Below, piece after piece: positions 17,745 through 28,140 of a DNA stretch of 64,000 bases. Origin of the DNA: Psychrobacillus psychrodurans (GTDB taxonomy: Bacteria; Bacillota; Bacilli; Bacillales_A; Planococcaceae). Within the stretch, counting starts at the first letter, position 1. Every line of letters starts with the position of its first letter. A program made the position numbers and the translations under genes. The notes below the pieces were generated by a model that saw nothing but the letters and a program-made list of their open reading frames with translations, did no database searches and was not told the origin of the DNA. The DNA lies in assembly GCA_900114885.1 (NCBI GenBank), contig FOUN01000002.1, positions 481,586 through 545,585 of the forward strand, written 5' to 3'.

Positions 17745-18746
17745 TTACAATAACAGCAAAATCAATAATAGAGCAAATACAATCTGGAACAGTCCGATTC
17801 CACCGGCATAAGCAGATAACTTCCAACCGTTTAGGGTAAGGTCTTTAATTTTAACACTCAATCCAATTCCAGCTAAAGCAATTATTTCCAAATAGTTTCC
17901 GAATCCTTTAATGGAATGAGTAGCTATTTCAGGGAAATGCAGAATACTATTTATACAACATAATATGAAAAACCCTCCGACATACCATGGAACGATTGTA
18001 TTCCATTGAAATGGGACCTTTGTTTTTGTCTGCTCTACCTTTTTTAGTTTGATTTGTTTCAAAACGAATACAACACCTACTAAAAATATAATTCGACTGA
18101 TTTTAAAGACGGCTGCCTGATCCTTAACTGTTTCACCGACTATACTTCCGCTAGCCACTACTTGTCCAACAGATTGCAATGTTCCACCTATTAAAGCAGA
18201 TGAACGCAATACATTGTCATGAAAAATTACACTTATAATCAATGGTAACATGACCATCAAAACCGTCCCCAGCAGATTAACAATTGTAATAGAAACGGCA
18301 ACGTCAGATTCCCTCGCCTCAATGGTTGGTGCAGTTGCCACAATTGCGGATGAGCCACAGACTGCATTTCCACTAGCCATCAGTAAACCAAAGTCCTCGC
18401 CGAATCGTAGTTTTTTTCCTAACCAAACAACAAACATAATCGTCGCTGTCATTTGAATGAGAATAAAAGTTAGTCCTGATATTCCGATTTCCAATAATGA
18501 ATTGAAAGTCAAAGTAGCTCCTAACAGCACTATAGAAATATATAATAAATTACTTCCTGAAAACTTTACTCCCGACTTTAAAATAGAATATGAACCTATT
18601 TTTAGATTGCCAAATAATATACCAATCAAAATCGCAAATAAGCCACTTCCTAAATTAGGGAATATTCTACCGAGAGCTATACCAAACATTGCAATTGCAA
18701 TACAAGCTAATAGTCCCGGTAAAAGATTTATAATTTTCCTTGTCAT
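17745..18746 (-). CDS. YeiH family putative sulfate exporter (UPF0324)
   Basis: 333 residues with about ten hydrophobic segments. Family marks are the first-helix GIALGRIFPNLGSGLFAILIGILFGN, the GNAVCGSSAIVATAPTIEA block (about 130-148), the VGQVVASGSIVG stretch and the final GIGLSVKIKDLTLNGWK. The family is annotated as putative sulfate exporters, but direct evidence for the substrate is thin. GAGGTAG precedes the ATG. Transcribed alone, with its own terminator. Confidence 0.88.
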   Translation of the reverse strand: MTRKIINLLPGLLACIAIAMFGIALGRIFPNLGSGLFAILIGILFGNLKIGSYSILKSGVKFSGSNLLYISIVLLGATLTFNSLLEIGISGLTFILIQMTATIMFVVWLGKKLRFGEDFGLLMASGNAVCGSSAIVATAPTIEARESDVAVSITIVNLLGTVLMVMLPLIISVIFHDNVLRSSALIGGTLQSVGQVVASGSIVGETVKDQAAVFKISRIIFLVGVVFVLKQIKLKKVEQTKTKVPFQWNTIVPWYVGGFFILCCINSILHFPEIATHSIKGFGNYLEIIALAGIGLSVKIKDLTLNGWKLSAYAGGIGLFQIVFALLLILLLL

Positions 18747-18988
18747 TTATCTACCTCATTAAATAGTTTACTGTTCTCGCTAAAAATCATTTTAACATAA
18801 TTTACACATGCTTTGTTTTTGGGTACCAATAGAAACAAATAGACATATAGGTATGGGAACTATTTAAGTGAAATGTTTTAATCGAGCAGTTTGTGGGAAA
18901 GTGAAGCTTAAAGTCCAAGTATATATATTAGTAAATTGTTGGATAATAAAGATTAACTTAAAGGACTTTTAATCAGGGGTGGAACTAT

Positions 18989-19696
18989 ATGGGCTATGTA
19001 TTTGTTATTGTGTATTTAACGATTATTTTAATTGTAATAGAAATTAATACCATCCTGTTTACTTTTACAGGACTTAAAAAAAATATTGCCAGATTTCAGG
19101 TTATCTCCATGCTTACAGGAACTGGATTTACGACAGGGGAATCAGAACTAATTATTGATCACCCCATACGTAGAAGGCTTGGTGCTTTTTTAATCCTCTT
19201 TGGTGCATTTTCTTTAGCGGTTATTATTTCTGCAATTAGCAGCATATTGTCAGATGAATTTTTCACTATGAAAATAGGTTATGTCGCTGGAACATTGGTT
19301 TTGTTCTTATTTGTTTTAAAAGTTGGTAAAGTCAAAAATAAACTAACCGTCTTATTTGAGCATGAACTTGAAAGAAACTTTGATCTTCAAGATATGACTA
19401 TAAAAGATGTCTTTTTAACAGAAGAGAATGATTACTTAGTGGAAGTTCCTCTCCACAGTTCTTCCACTATGATTGGTGGAAAACTAATAGAGAAATTAAA
19501 TTCAGAGGAAGACATAAATGTTTTGTCAATAAAGCGGGGAGAAATTGTTATCCGAAAGGAAAGACTAAATACCGAGCTTCAAGCCGGAGATTTCATTTTA
19601 ATGTTCGGTGATAAAGAAGTGATTAGAAGAATTTTTAAAGCAGAACTGAAGGAACATGAAGAGGAGATAAAGAACGAAATTGATCGTCGGAATTAA
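18989..19696 (+). CDS. Membrane protein with C-terminal TrkA-C (RCK-C) domain
   Basis: 235 residues: helices at about 3-27, 62-85 and 93-111, then a soluble RCK-C/TrkA-C domain at about 135-222 (VEVPLHSSSTMIGGKLIEKL...GDFILMFGDKEVIRRIF). Between helices 1 and 2 lies SMLTGTGFTTGESELI, which resembles the G-F-T-T pore loop of Trk/Ktr potassium transporters. A cation channel or a regulatory subunit is an inference; no NAD-binding RCK-N domain is present. A GGGGTGG ribosome site precedes the ATG. Confidence 0.75.
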   Translation: MGYVFVIVYLTIILIVIEINTILFTFTGLKKNIARFQVISMLTGTGFTTGESELIIDHPIRRRLGAFLILFGAFSLAVIISAISSILSDEFFTMKIGYVAGTLVLFLFVLKVGKVKNKLTVLFEHELERNFDLQDMTIKDVFLTEENDYLVEVPLHSSSTMIGGKLIEKLNSEEDINVLSIKRGEIVIRKERLNTELQAGDFILMFGDKEVIRRIFKAELKEHEEEIKNEIDRRN

Positions 19697-20021
19697 AATT
19701 AATATCAAAATTATCTAAATTAGAATAGATACATTAAATAAAGTTTGATTAGAAATATTGACCTGCATCGCCAGGGTAGATCCCCATTATCTTCCTAGGC
19801 TTTAATTATAAAAATAGAGGTTTAGAATAATTATTCCCATGCGAAATTTTTGCGCTTTTTTACTGATTTATTACAACAATCATACCGTTATTAATCTTGG
19901 TCTATTCCATTAGATAGCTATGTATATTGCTAGAGTCTAATGAAACGTTGAATAGAAAGAATATATTTTGAAAAGTTGAAGATCCCCCTAATTCACAGAG
20001 AATCTTAATTTTAATAAAGTT

Positions 20022-20058
20022 GTCCCACTGTTGTAAAAGTAGTGGGGCTTCTTTTATT
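20022..20058 (+). terminator. Terminator-like hairpin in the interval 19697-20221
   Basis: GTCCCACT pairs with AGTGGGGC across a 13-base loop, followed by a T-rich tail (TTCTTTTATTTT). Nothing else is recognised in this 525-bp interval. Confidence 0.55.
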
Positions 20059-20221
20059 TTAAAAAAAGTTACTTTCGTTTTTCTTGATATATTATTCTAC
20101 TTATACAATCTAAGGTGTCTATTTTTAGTTTCGGTCATTTATAAAGCAGATACCTTGAACAAATATTTACCTAGAATTATTATCTATTAGAGACGTTTAA
20201 ATAACGAAGGGAAGAAAAAAT

Positions 20222-21229
20222 ATGATTAGAAAACTTACGCCCATTCCTGTTTCAGTTTTGGATTTAGTGGCTGTCAAAGAAGGCCAGTCAAACAAAGAAG
20301 CTTTTAAAGATATGGTTAGCCTGGCACAACATGCGGAAAAGATCGGCTACAATCGATATTGGCTAACAGAGCACCACAATTCGCAGACTGTTATTAGTTC
20401 TGCTACTTCTATTTTAATCGGTCATGTATTGGAAAAAACAGAAACTATTAAAGTAGGTTCAGGTGGTATTATGTTACCAAATCATGCACCACTTGTTGTT
20501 GCAGAGCAGTTTGGTACTCTTGAAACAATCTATCCGAATAGACTTGATTTAGGACTGGGTCGTGCTCCGGGAACTGATATGCAAACTGCTCATGCTCTAC
20601 GCAGAACGACTCAGGAAACTTCTTTTTCTTTCCCACAGGATGTAGTGGAATTGCAAAATTACTTTAAATCTTTAGATCAGCAAGGTGGAGTTCGTGCCTT
20701 TCCTGGTGTAGGTGTCAAAGTACCAATTTACATTCTTGGTTCGAGTACTTCAAGCGCAGAGTTAGCCGCTCGTTTGGGACTACCTTATGTATTTGCTGCA
20801 CATTTTGCCCCCCAACAATTTGAACTAGCGATACAAATTTATCGTAATAAGTTTGTTCCTTCTGTGTATTTGTCAGAACCATATGTGATGGTTTGTGTAA
20901 ATGTGATAGCAGCAGATACAAATGAGGAAGCTAAAAAGCTTGCAACATCTAGTGATCGTTTTTATTTAAATGTAGTAAGCGGTAAAAAGGATTTGTTACA
21001 GCCCCCAATTGATACAATGGATGGTCATTGGAACCATTTAGAAGAAAATGCTGTCCGTGGAATGTCTGTTTATACATTTAAGGGAGATTTAAATGCAATC
21101 AGTACCCAATTAAAATCATTCCTAGGAGCATTCCACGTTGATGAATTGATGGCTGTTTCTTATATTTACGATCAAGAAGCAAGAAGACGTTCATATGAAA
21201 TATTGAAGGAAGCTGTTTATCAACTTTAA
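20222..21229 (+). CDS. Luciferase-like (LLM class) flavin-dependent oxidoreductase
   Basis: 335 residues, TIM-barrel bacterial-luciferase family. It shows the N-terminal PIPVSVLDL, the RYWLTEHHN active-site strand (near 44-52), [33 protein letters not shown] and the C-terminal D-E-L-M-A-V-S. It belongs to the FMN-dependent group that includes B. subtilis YvbT and YwcH. The natural substrate is unknown; FMNH2-dependent oxidation of aldehydes or other small molecules is typical. GAAGGGAAGAAAAAAT precedes the ATG. Transcribed alone. Confidence 0.88.
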   Translation: MIRKLTPIPVSVLDLVAVKEGQSNKEAFKDMVSLAQHAEKIGYNRYWLTEHHNSQTVISSATSILIGHVLEKTETIKVGSGGIMLPNHAPLVVAEQFGTLETIYPNRLDLGLGRAPGTDMQTAHALRRTTQETSFSFPQDVVELQNYFKSLDQQGGVRAFPGVGVKVPIYILGSSTSSAELAARLGLPYVFAAHFAPQQFELAIQIYRNKFVPSVYLSEPYVMVCVNVIAADTNEEAKKLATSSDRFYLNVVSGKKDLLQPPIDTMDGHWNHLEENAVRGMSVYTFKGDLNAISTQLKSFLGAFHVDELMAVSYIYDQEARRRSYEILKEAVYQL

Positions 21230-21320
21230 GGATAACATCTCCTACCAAATTGAATTCTTACGCTTTAATTAAAGAATTCTGGAACTGTGTTTCCAATAGA
21301 TGGTGGTGAAAGGTCAGTTT

Positions 21321-21355
21321 AAAAAAAGACATTCCTTTTCGGAGTGTCTTTTTTT
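21321..21355 (+). terminator. Terminator after the LLM oxidoreductase
   Basis: AAAAAAAGACATTCC pairs with GGAGTGTCTTTTTTT. The rest of the interval to 21790 shows no gene or recognisable site. Confidence 0.85.
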
Positions 21356-21790
21356 GTAGAAAAATCCAATGATTATGTAATTATTCTTATAAGAATCAAC
21401 AACCCCAAAAAAATGAAACAGTTTCTATATAAAGATAGAAAATCTATTTGTTACATTGCTCGCTAAAATTAATATTTAACTCTATCGAGTTAACCACTAA
21501 ATCCTTTGTTACTAGTGTAAGGCACGGATTATTATTTAGGTGTTCAGGAGCTGAGCAAATTAAAAAGAATTACCACACATAAATTTAATGAAACTATAAA
21601 TAATAATATATTGTTCAAATTTTCAGGGTCAATAGACATAATTTCTGAAAAACTTTAGGTTTATCTATTTAGGTTAATTCTTTTAATCTCGATCGATAAG
21701 CCTGTTTTTTGTAATCGTAAAGGATAAATTTTCTTTTTGATGAATATACACTTAAGTAATAATCAAAAAATTCAAATAAGGAGGAAAATC

Positions 21791-23248
21791 ATGAAGAAAA
21801 AATGCATTACCATGGTGATGGCTTGGGTATTAGTTATGGGTATGTTCAGTTTTCAAAATGTTGCTCAAGCAGAAGAAATAGTAAAGGAAACTTTAAACGA
21901 TTCTATTACTATGCTTATAGAAGAAAAATTAGCTGGAGCAGATGTGAGTATTACTGTAAGAGACCGCTTGTCCGGAGAAGCGATTTATGACTACAATGGT
22001 CTTACAACTGTAAAACCAGCGTCTAATATGAAACTTTTGACTACTGCAGCAGCTTTAGACATATTGGGAAAGGATTACCGTTTCAATACTAGCCTTTATA
22101 CTTCTGGGAAGGTGTCGAATGGAGTTTTAAAAGGGGATGTCTATTTAAAAGGACAAGGTGATCCAACTTTATCCATAGAAGACTTACAACAGTTCGCAGA
22201 AGAGTTAAAAGCACAGGGTATCCATAAAATTGATGGTCGAATTGTTGGTGATGACAAATGGTTTGATAATGATCTATTAACACCGGGAATATGGATTGGG
22301 GACGAGTCTTATTATTACGCTGCACCTATTTCAGCTTTAACCACTTCTCCAAACACAGACTACGATTCCGGTACGATTATCGTAGAAGCAGTTGGGACTG
22401 TAGTTGGAGACTTACCGTCCATTAAGGTAACGCCACACAATGGTGATTTACAAATATTAAATGAAGCACAGACAGTGGAAGTGGGAAAAGCCAATACAAT
22501 AACGATCGAAAGATTACATCAAACAAACAAGATTGTCATTAATGGTAACCTTCCTGTCGATAAAACAAAAAGAGAATGGGTGACTGTTAAACATCCAACG
22601 ACACATACATTGACAATGTTCCAGGCAGTTTTAGTAGATTCAGGAATTGAGTATTCAAAAGAAAAAGTATTTCAAGCTGCAACACCAAATAGTGCTCAAC
22701 TCGTAGCAATGAAGCAATCGATGACACTGGAACAACTGTTAATCCCGTATATGAAACTAAGTAACAATGGTATTGCGGATATTTTAGTGAAAACGATGGG
22801 TAAAGTGAAAAATAATCACGGTAGCACAAAGGCTGGCTTACAAGCTATTAGAGATTATGGAAACTCAATTAACTTAAATATGACGGATTGGCAATTTGAA
22901 GATGGGTCAGGAATGTCTCACGAAAATAAGGTTTCCAGTTTATTGGTAAGTGAGTTGTTATATCAAGTGCAACGAGAAGATTGGTTTACTACCTATTTTA
23001 CTAGCTTACCAGTAGCTGCAAATACAGATCGAATGGTAGGAGGTACTTTAAGAAATCGATTGAAAGATCCATTAACAGCAGGAAAAGTCTATGCAAAAAC
23101 CGGGTCATTAACCGGTGTTAGTACATTGAGTGGTTATCTAGAAACAGGTAGCGGCCAATCGTACATCTTTAGCGTGTTAGTACAAAATAAATCTGGGGCT
23201 TCCACTGCGATTGATGAAATTGTTAAAGAAATAGCAGAAGAATTATAA
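21791..23248 (+). CDS. D-alanyl-D-alanine carboxypeptidase/endopeptidase, PBP4 type (peptidase S13)
   Basis: 485 residues from the ATG behind AATAAGGAGGAAAATC. A signal peptide (about 1-27, cleavage after AQA) is followed by the penicillin-binding domain with all three active-site motifs: S78-x-x-K81 (ASNMK), SNN 324-326 and KTG 436-438. The large insert between the first two motifs is typical of DacB/DacC (PBP4/PBP4a), which trim or cleave peptidoglycan cross-links at the cell surface. B. subtilis DacC is 491 residues, so the protein is complete. Confidence 0.93.
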   Translation: MKKKCITMVMAWVLVMGMFSFQNVAQAEEIVKETLNDSITMLIEEKLAGADVSITVRDRLSGEAIYDYNGLTTVKPASNMKLLTTAAALDILGKDYRFNTSLYTSGKVSNGVLKGDVYLKGQGDPTLSIEDLQQFAEELKAQGIHKIDGRIVGDDKWFDNDLLTPGIWIGDESYYYAAPISALTTSPNTDYDSGTIIVEAVGTVVGDLPSIKVTPHNGDLQILNEAQTVEVGKANTITIERLHQTNKIVINGNLPVDKTKREWVTVKHPTTHTLTMFQAVLVDSGIEYSKEKVFQAATPNSAQLVAMKQSMTLEQLLIPYMKLSNNGIADILVKTMGKVKNNHGSTKAGLQAIRDYGNSINLNMTDWQFEDGSGMSHENKVSSLLVSELLYQVQREDWFTTYFTSLPVAANTDRMVGGTLRNRLKDPLTAGKVYAKTGSLTGVSTLSGYLETGSGQSYIFSVLVQNKSGASTAIDEIVKEIAEEL

Positions 23249-23322
23249 GGTTTAGGTTTAACCTTAGCACTTCTCCTATTCAGTATTTAGAATGATACCG
23301 CTAAACTTTTAGATTTTATATA

Positions 23323-23373
23323 AACACCTATACGTAAAAACGGGTTTCCCCTTTCAACGTGAAGGTGTTTTTT
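23323..23373 (+). terminator. Terminator after the PBP4-type gene
   Basis: AACACC...ACGT pairs with ACGT...AGGTGTT over a long loop and is followed by a T run. Confidence 0.65.
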
Positions 23374-23638
23374 ACTTGTTTGTAAGTGAAGAGTAATTTT
23401 GTGTTTCTTCTATAAAAATACTAAAGAAAAGGTAAAAATCAATACATATGTCCAAAGTTGATTTGAAGTTTTGTCTTCCGGGTATTAGTAAAATTACTTA
23501 TTAACAGCCTTAATAGAATTAGAATTGTGGTCATTCATAAGTGTTTGTCAATGAATTTTTGGGTATTGGGTCTGATTGCTTTTCCAAATAACAATTTCCT
23601 ACATAGAATATAAGTACTTTAATTTCTCTATTTCATAA

Positions 23639-23652
23639 TGGAAGCGTTTTCA
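23639..23652 (+). promoter_or_regulatory. CcpA catabolite-response (cre) site
   Basis: TGGAAGCGTTTTCA matches the Bacillus cre consensus (TGWAANCGNTNNCA) at all but one base, 76 bp upstream of the glycogen-region hydrolase start. It predicts control by CcpA/HPr-Ser-P in response to carbon source. Nothing else was recognised in the 480-bp interval except the terminator of the previous gene. Confidence 0.75.
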
Positions 23653-23727
23653 AATGATTGTTTGTCTAGAATAATTGCAAATGGTTAACCATCATTGTAT
23701 GGGTATTATTTAAGGGAGGTCTCGTAT

Positions 23728-24750
23728 ATGAAAATCAACAATGCAATTGAAGTTTTAGATCGGATGCGTCTATCGAATGGAGCTTATACCGCCAGCGTTT
23801 CAAAAGACTACCATTTTGTCTGGATACGTGATGTTGTATACACGGTATTGCCTTTTTTACAAAGCAATTCTGATCGGTATGAAAAGGCATATCATGCTTT
23901 ATTTGAACTATTTAAAACATACGAATGGAAAATAGATATTCACCGAGAAAAAAAACCGGTTTATCTTTTTGAGTATATCCACTCGCGATATTCCACAGAT
24001 TTAGAGGAATTGAGCCAAGAATGGGGGCATGCGCAGAATGATGCGATTGGAGCGTTCCTATGGGGAGTAGGAGTGGGATTAAGCCACGGACATAAAGTTA
24101 TCCGTGATGAGAATGATCTTTCTATTGTTCAGAAACTAGTCGACTATCTAGAATGTCTAGGGTACTGGCAAGCAAAGGATAATGGAATGTGGGAAGAAAA
24201 TATGGAACTACATGCTTCAAGTGTAGGTGCATGTGTGGCAGGCTTGAGTGCGGTTAAAATGCTTGTGAATGTTAAGGATGAACTAATTCAAAAAGGTGAA
24301 GAGACGCTGCGTTTTCTATTACCTCGTGAAAGTGAAACAAAAGAAACAGATTTATCACTTCTTTCACTTATCTATCCGTATCGTGTAATTGAAAGGAAAA
24401 CTGCACTTAAGATAGTCGAGATGGTTTCCGAACAACTTGAGCGGACAAATGGCTGTATTCGTTATCGTAACGATCAGTATTATAACGAAGGCAGCGAAGC
24501 AGAATGGTGCTTTGGACTACCTTGGCTTGGACTGTGTTATTTTGAACTGGGGTTGCATGACAAGGCTTATGAATATGTGGATAAAACGGAAAGAATCGTA
24601 CCAGAAAATTGGGAAGTCCCTGAATTATATATTGGCGGTAAAAATGTCCCGAATGGCAACACTCCACTAGCATGGTCCGTAGCGCTTTCATATTTATTTT
24701 TAAACCGTATGGTTAATACACATTCTACACAATTGACAGGAAATGACTGA
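23728..24750 (+). CDS. GH15-like glycoside hydrolase (glucoamylase fold)
   Basis: 340 residues from the ATG after AAGGGAGGTCTCGTAT. The (alpha/alpha)6 pattern of GH15 shows as WIRDVVYTV near 31-39, EWGHAQNDAIGAFLWG near 90-105, NGMWEEN (likely catalytic acid Glu), CFGLPWLGLCYFELG and PELYIGG followed by PNGNTPLAWS near the end, the typical place of the second catalytic Glu. It lacks the N-terminal beta-sandwich of full bacterial glucoamylases. Being upstream of glgBCDA and downstream of a cre site, it probably acts on glycogen or maltodextrins; the activity is not proven. Confidence 0.78.
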   Translation: MKINNAIEVLDRMRLSNGAYTASVSKDYHFVWIRDVVYTVLPFLQSNSDRYEKAYHALFELFKTYEWKIDIHREKKPVYLFEYIHSRYSTDLEELSQEWGHAQNDAIGAFLWGVGVGLSHGHKVIRDENDLSIVQKLVDYLECLGYWQAKDNGMWEENMELHASSVGACVAGLSAVKMLVNVKDELIQKGEETLRFLLPRESETKETDLSLLSLIYPYRVIERKTALKIVEMVSEQLERTNGCIRYRNDQYYNEGSEAEWCFGLPWLGLCYFELGLHDKAYEYVDKTERIVPENWEVPELYIGGKNVPNGNTPLAWSVALSYLFLNRMVNTHSTQLTGND

Positions 24751-24870
24751 GCTCAAAATACAGATATAAGATTACCTTTTAATAAGGAGGACAGCTGATA
24801 ACTTTTCTACGATTAACGGACCTTAGTATTTTATTGTTATTAACTTTGCATGAACAAAATGTTTTTCCCA

Positions 24871-24903
24871 AAAATCCTCCATTGTATGGAGGATTTTTTA
24901 TTA
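24871..24903 (+). terminator. Terminator between the GH15-like gene and glgB
   Basis: AAATCCTCCA pairs with TGGAGGATTT and ends in a T run, so glgB probably has its own promoter in 24904-25028. Confidence 0.85.
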
Positions 24904-25028
24904 TGTCAATATTTATCGAATATTAGGAACAGTTAAATATTAAAAGGTGTTTAAAGATATATGGCGAATAATTTAGAGTAGAATTGGTATTTATATTGAG
25001 GAAATCATAGATTGAAAGAGGTGTTTAA

Positions 25029-26978
25029 ATGGTAGAAGTCATGAAGTTGAATAACCAGCTATACCCAAGTGATTTTGATGTATACCTTTTTCATGAAGGA
25101 ACACTGTATGAAAGTTATAAGATGCTCGGAGCTCATATACTTGATGAGAAAGATATACAAGGTGTTCGTTTTGCAGTTTGGGCACCAAATGCAAGACAGG
25201 TTTCCGTTGTAGGTAATTTTAATAATTGGAATGGTACCCAGCATAAACTAGAATGCTTGGATCAATCTGGAATCTGGGTTTTATTTATTCCTGAACTTGC
25301 TCATGGTGACATCTATAAGTATGAGGTTACAGGACCAGACGGACGGAAGGAGCTAAAAGCAGATCCGTATGCTTTTTATTCGGAGCTCCGACCAGAAACA
25401 GCTTCTATTATCTACAATTTGAATACTTTTAAATGGCAAGATCAAAAATGGATGGCAAAGCGAGTAAAAAAGGATATTTATCACAAACCGATGATGATTT
25501 ACGAAGTTCACTTGGCTTCATGGAAACAAAAAGAAGGTGGGGAGTTTTATAATTATCAAGAACTTGCAGATGAATTGATCAATTATGTAATTGATAATGG
25601 CTTTACACATATTGAGTTGATGCCTGTTATGGAGCATCCATACGATGGTTCATGGGGTTATCAAATAACTGGCTACTATTCAGCGACTAGCAGATATGGT
25701 ACGCCTGAGCAACTAATGTATTTTATAGATCGATGCCATCAAAAGGACATTGGTGTAATACTTGACTGGGTACCTGCACATTTTTGTAAGGATATACATG
25801 GACTCGGAAAGTTCGATGGAACGGCACTTTTCGAATCGGCAGATCCATTGAGAGCAGAGAGACCAATTTGGGGAACATATAGCTTTGACTATAGTAAGCC
25901 AGAAGTCGTCAGCTTCCTCATTTCAAACGCAATATTTTGGATGGATGTCTATCATGTAGACGGTTTTCGTATAGATGCAGTTTCATCCATGATTTACCTA
26001 AATCATGATAATCCTCTCCCTGTAGAATTGAAAAATCAATATGGAAGTGGAGAGAATCTTGAAGCAATCGAATTTCTAAAAAAGTTAAATGAGACTATTT
26101 TTCAAAGATTCCCAGGTGCGCTGATGATGGCGGAAGAAGCAACCGAATGGCCGTTGGTAACAAGTCCAACTAGTGCAGGTGGACTTGGATTTAATTATAA
26201 ATGGAATATGGGCTGGTCAAATGACGTGCTCAAATATATGATGCTTGATATTAATCAACGACCAGAGCATCATCATTTATTAACATTTTCGTTTTTATAT
26301 GCATTTTCAGAAAACTTTGTCCTTCCATTTTCACATGATGAAATAGTTCACGGCAAAAGGTCATTACTAAATAAAATGCCCGGTGACTACTGGCAAAAAT
26401 TTGCAAACCTTCGCCTCTTATTTGGCTATTTATTTGCGCATCCAGGGAAGAAACTTTTATTTATGGGTAGTGAATTTGCACAATTTGACGAATGGAAATA
26501 CCAACAAGAAATGGATTGGATGCTATTAGATTTTGACGCTCATTCCACTTTTTTTCGGTACTATAAAGATTTAAATAAATTATATCAAGAAACATCTTCA
26601 CTATGGCGATTAGATCATGAGCCAGTCGGCTTTCATTGGATCGACGCGGATAATGCAGATCAAAGTGTGATTACCTTTATGAGAAAAGGAAAACGTAAGG
26701 GGGATTATTGCATTATTGTTTGTAATTTTTCAGCCACTGTTTACCATAAATATCAAATAGGAGTTCCGACCAAGGGTACATATTTCGAAGCATTTAATAG
26801 TGATGCTACTTCATATGGAGGGTCGGGACAGTTGAATTCAACCCCAATGAATGCCAGTCAAATTTCTCAAAATAACCAACCTTATAGCTTAGAAATAACT
26901 GTACCACCATTAGGGATAGCTATATTCATGAAAGAAACGAAAAAAAGAAAAAGGGGAGTCAGTACAAATGGCATCTAA
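25029..26978 (+). CDS. glgB: 1,4-alpha-glucan branching enzyme
   Basis: 649 residues. An N-terminal CBM48-like domain ([23 protein letters not shown], about 44-66) is followed by the GH13 barrel with the nucleophile Asp316 in DGFRIDAV, the acid/base pair Glu369-Glu370 in MAEEAT and [10 protein letters not shown] near 432-441. It makes the alpha-1,6 branches of glycogen. First gene of glgB-glgC-glgD-glgA; its end overlaps glgC by 11 bp. A GAAAGAGGTG ribosome site precedes the ATG. Confidence 0.97.
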   Translation: MVEVMKLNNQLYPSDFDVYLFHEGTLYESYKMLGAHILDEKDIQGVRFAVWAPNARQVSVVGNFNNWNGTQHKLECLDQSGIWVLFIPELAHGDIYKYEVTGPDGRKELKADPYAFYSELRPETASIIYNLNTFKWQDQKWMAKRVKKDIYHKPMMIYEVHLASWKQKEGGEFYNYQELADELINYVIDNGFTHIELMPVMEHPYDGSWGYQITGYYSATSRYGTPEQLMYFIDRCHQKDIGVILDWVPAHFCKDIHGLGKFDGTALFESADPLRAERPIWGTYSFDYSKPEVVSFLISNAIFWMDVYHVDGFRIDAVSSMIYLNHDNPLPVELKNQYGSGENLEAIEFLKKLNETIFQRFPGALMMAEEATEWPLVTSPTSAGGLGFNYKWNMGWSNDVLKYMMLDINQRPEHHHLLTFSFLYAFSENFVLPFSHDEIVHGKRSLLNKMPGDYWQKFANLRLLFGYLFAHPGKKLLFMGSEFAQFDEWKYQQEMDWMLLDFDAHSTFFRYYKDLNKLYQETSSLWRLDHEPVGFHWIDADNADQSVITFMRKGKRKGDYCIIVCNFSATVYHKYQIGVPTKGTYFEAFNSDATSYGGSGQLNSTPMNASQISQNNQPYSLEITVPPLGIAIFMKETKKRKRGVSTNGI

Positions 26979-28125
26979 AAAATGGATTGCAATGCTTTTA
27001 GCAGGTGGTCAAGGTTCGAGACTCGGGGAATTGACGAGTGACTTAGCTAAACCAGCAGTGCCATTTGGAGGGAAATACCGGATTATCGATTTTACCTTAA
27101 GCAACTGTACACATTCAGGTATTGATACTGTCGGCATACTAACTCAATATCGGCCGCACATTTTAAATTCATATATTGGTAACGGCCGTCCATGGGATTT
27201 TGATCGGAATAACGGTGGGGTTTCGATGCTACCACCTTATCAGGGAAAAGATGGTGGTGAATGGTATAAAGGTACAGCAAATGCCGTCTACCAAAACTTC
27301 CACTTTATCGATCATAATAATCCAGAATATGTACTTGTAATCTCAGGAGATCATATTTATAAGATGGATTACAATAATATGCTCGAAGATCATATTGAAA
27401 AGGGTGCACATGCGACGATAGCTGTCTTAGAGGTACCTTGGGGAGAAGCAAATCGCTTTGGTATTATGAATACAAACGAAACGGATCAAATTATTGAATT
27501 TGATGAAAAACCAAAATATCCAAAAAGTAATTTAGCTTCGATGGGTGTGTATATATTTAATTGGAAACATCTTAAAAAATATTTAACAGAAGACGAACAG
27601 GATACTAGTTCTTCTAATGACTTTGGAAAAGACATAATTCCTAAAATGCTGAAGGATGAAGCAAAACTACAAGCGTATCGCTTTAAAGGCTACTGGAAAG
27701 ATGTCGGAACGATTGAAAGCCTGTGGGAAGCACATATGGATTTATTGGAGGAACCTTCAAATTTCAAGTTAGGAGATCCAAACTGGCAAATATACGCAGG
27801 AAATGCCAACCACCCCCCACAATATATATCTGAAGATGCTGATGTAACACAATCTTTAGTCAATGAAGGTTGTTTAGTGTTTGGAAAGGTAGATCATTCA
27901 GTTCTTTCCTATAATGTCCAAGTTGGCAGTGGCTCTATTGTACAAAATTCTGTAATCATGCCAAATGTGAAAATCGGTAATAATGTTATTGTTGAAAAAG
28001 TTATTATCGGTAGCGGTACAGTTATTGAAGATGGTGCTGTAATATCTGACTCTAAAAAAGGACTCATATTAATTGGTGAAAATCAACGGGTTTCCTCGGA
28101 AAGTGCTCTGCTGAAGGCTTTATAA
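26968..28125 (+). CDS. glgC: Glucose-1-phosphate adenylyltransferase, catalytic subunit
   Basis: 385 residues. The nucleotidyltransferase signature [26 protein letters not shown] (13-38) and the substrate Lys/Asp region GDHIYKMDY are intact, and the C-terminal left-handed beta-helix (hexapeptide-like [12 protein letters not shown]...[15 protein letters not shown]) is complete. It makes ADP-glucose, the committed step of glycogen synthesis. AAGGGGAG precedes the ATG, inside the end of glgB. It pairs with GlgD, encoded 15 bp downstream. Confidence 0.97.
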   Translation: MASKKWIAMLLAGGQGSRLGELTSDLAKPAVPFGGKYRIIDFTLSNCTHSGIDTVGILTQYRPHILNSYIGNGRPWDFDRNNGGVSMLPPYQGKDGGEWYKGTANAVYQNFHFIDHNNPEYVLVISGDHIYKMDYNNMLEDHIEKGAHATIAVLEVPWGEANRFGIMNTNETDQIIEFDEKPKYPKSNLASMGVYIFNWKHLKKYLTEDEQDTSSSNDFGKDIIPKMLKDEAKLQAYRFKGYWKDVGTIESLWEAHMDLLEEPSNFKLGDPNWQIYAGNANHPPQYISEDADVTQSLVNEGCLVFGKVDHSVLSYNVQVGSGSIVQNSVIMPNVKIGNNVIVEKVIIGSGTVIEDGAVISDSKKGLILIGENQRVSSESALLKAL

Positions 28126-28140
28126 TAGGAGGTAGGTTCA

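Noticed and set aside
24785..24930. Open frame after AAGGAGGACAGCTG with no ATG/GTG/TTG start
   Set aside because: The ribosome-like site is good, but the frame begins ATA-ACT, has weak composition and runs through the terminator at 24871-24903. Probably chance or a remnant.
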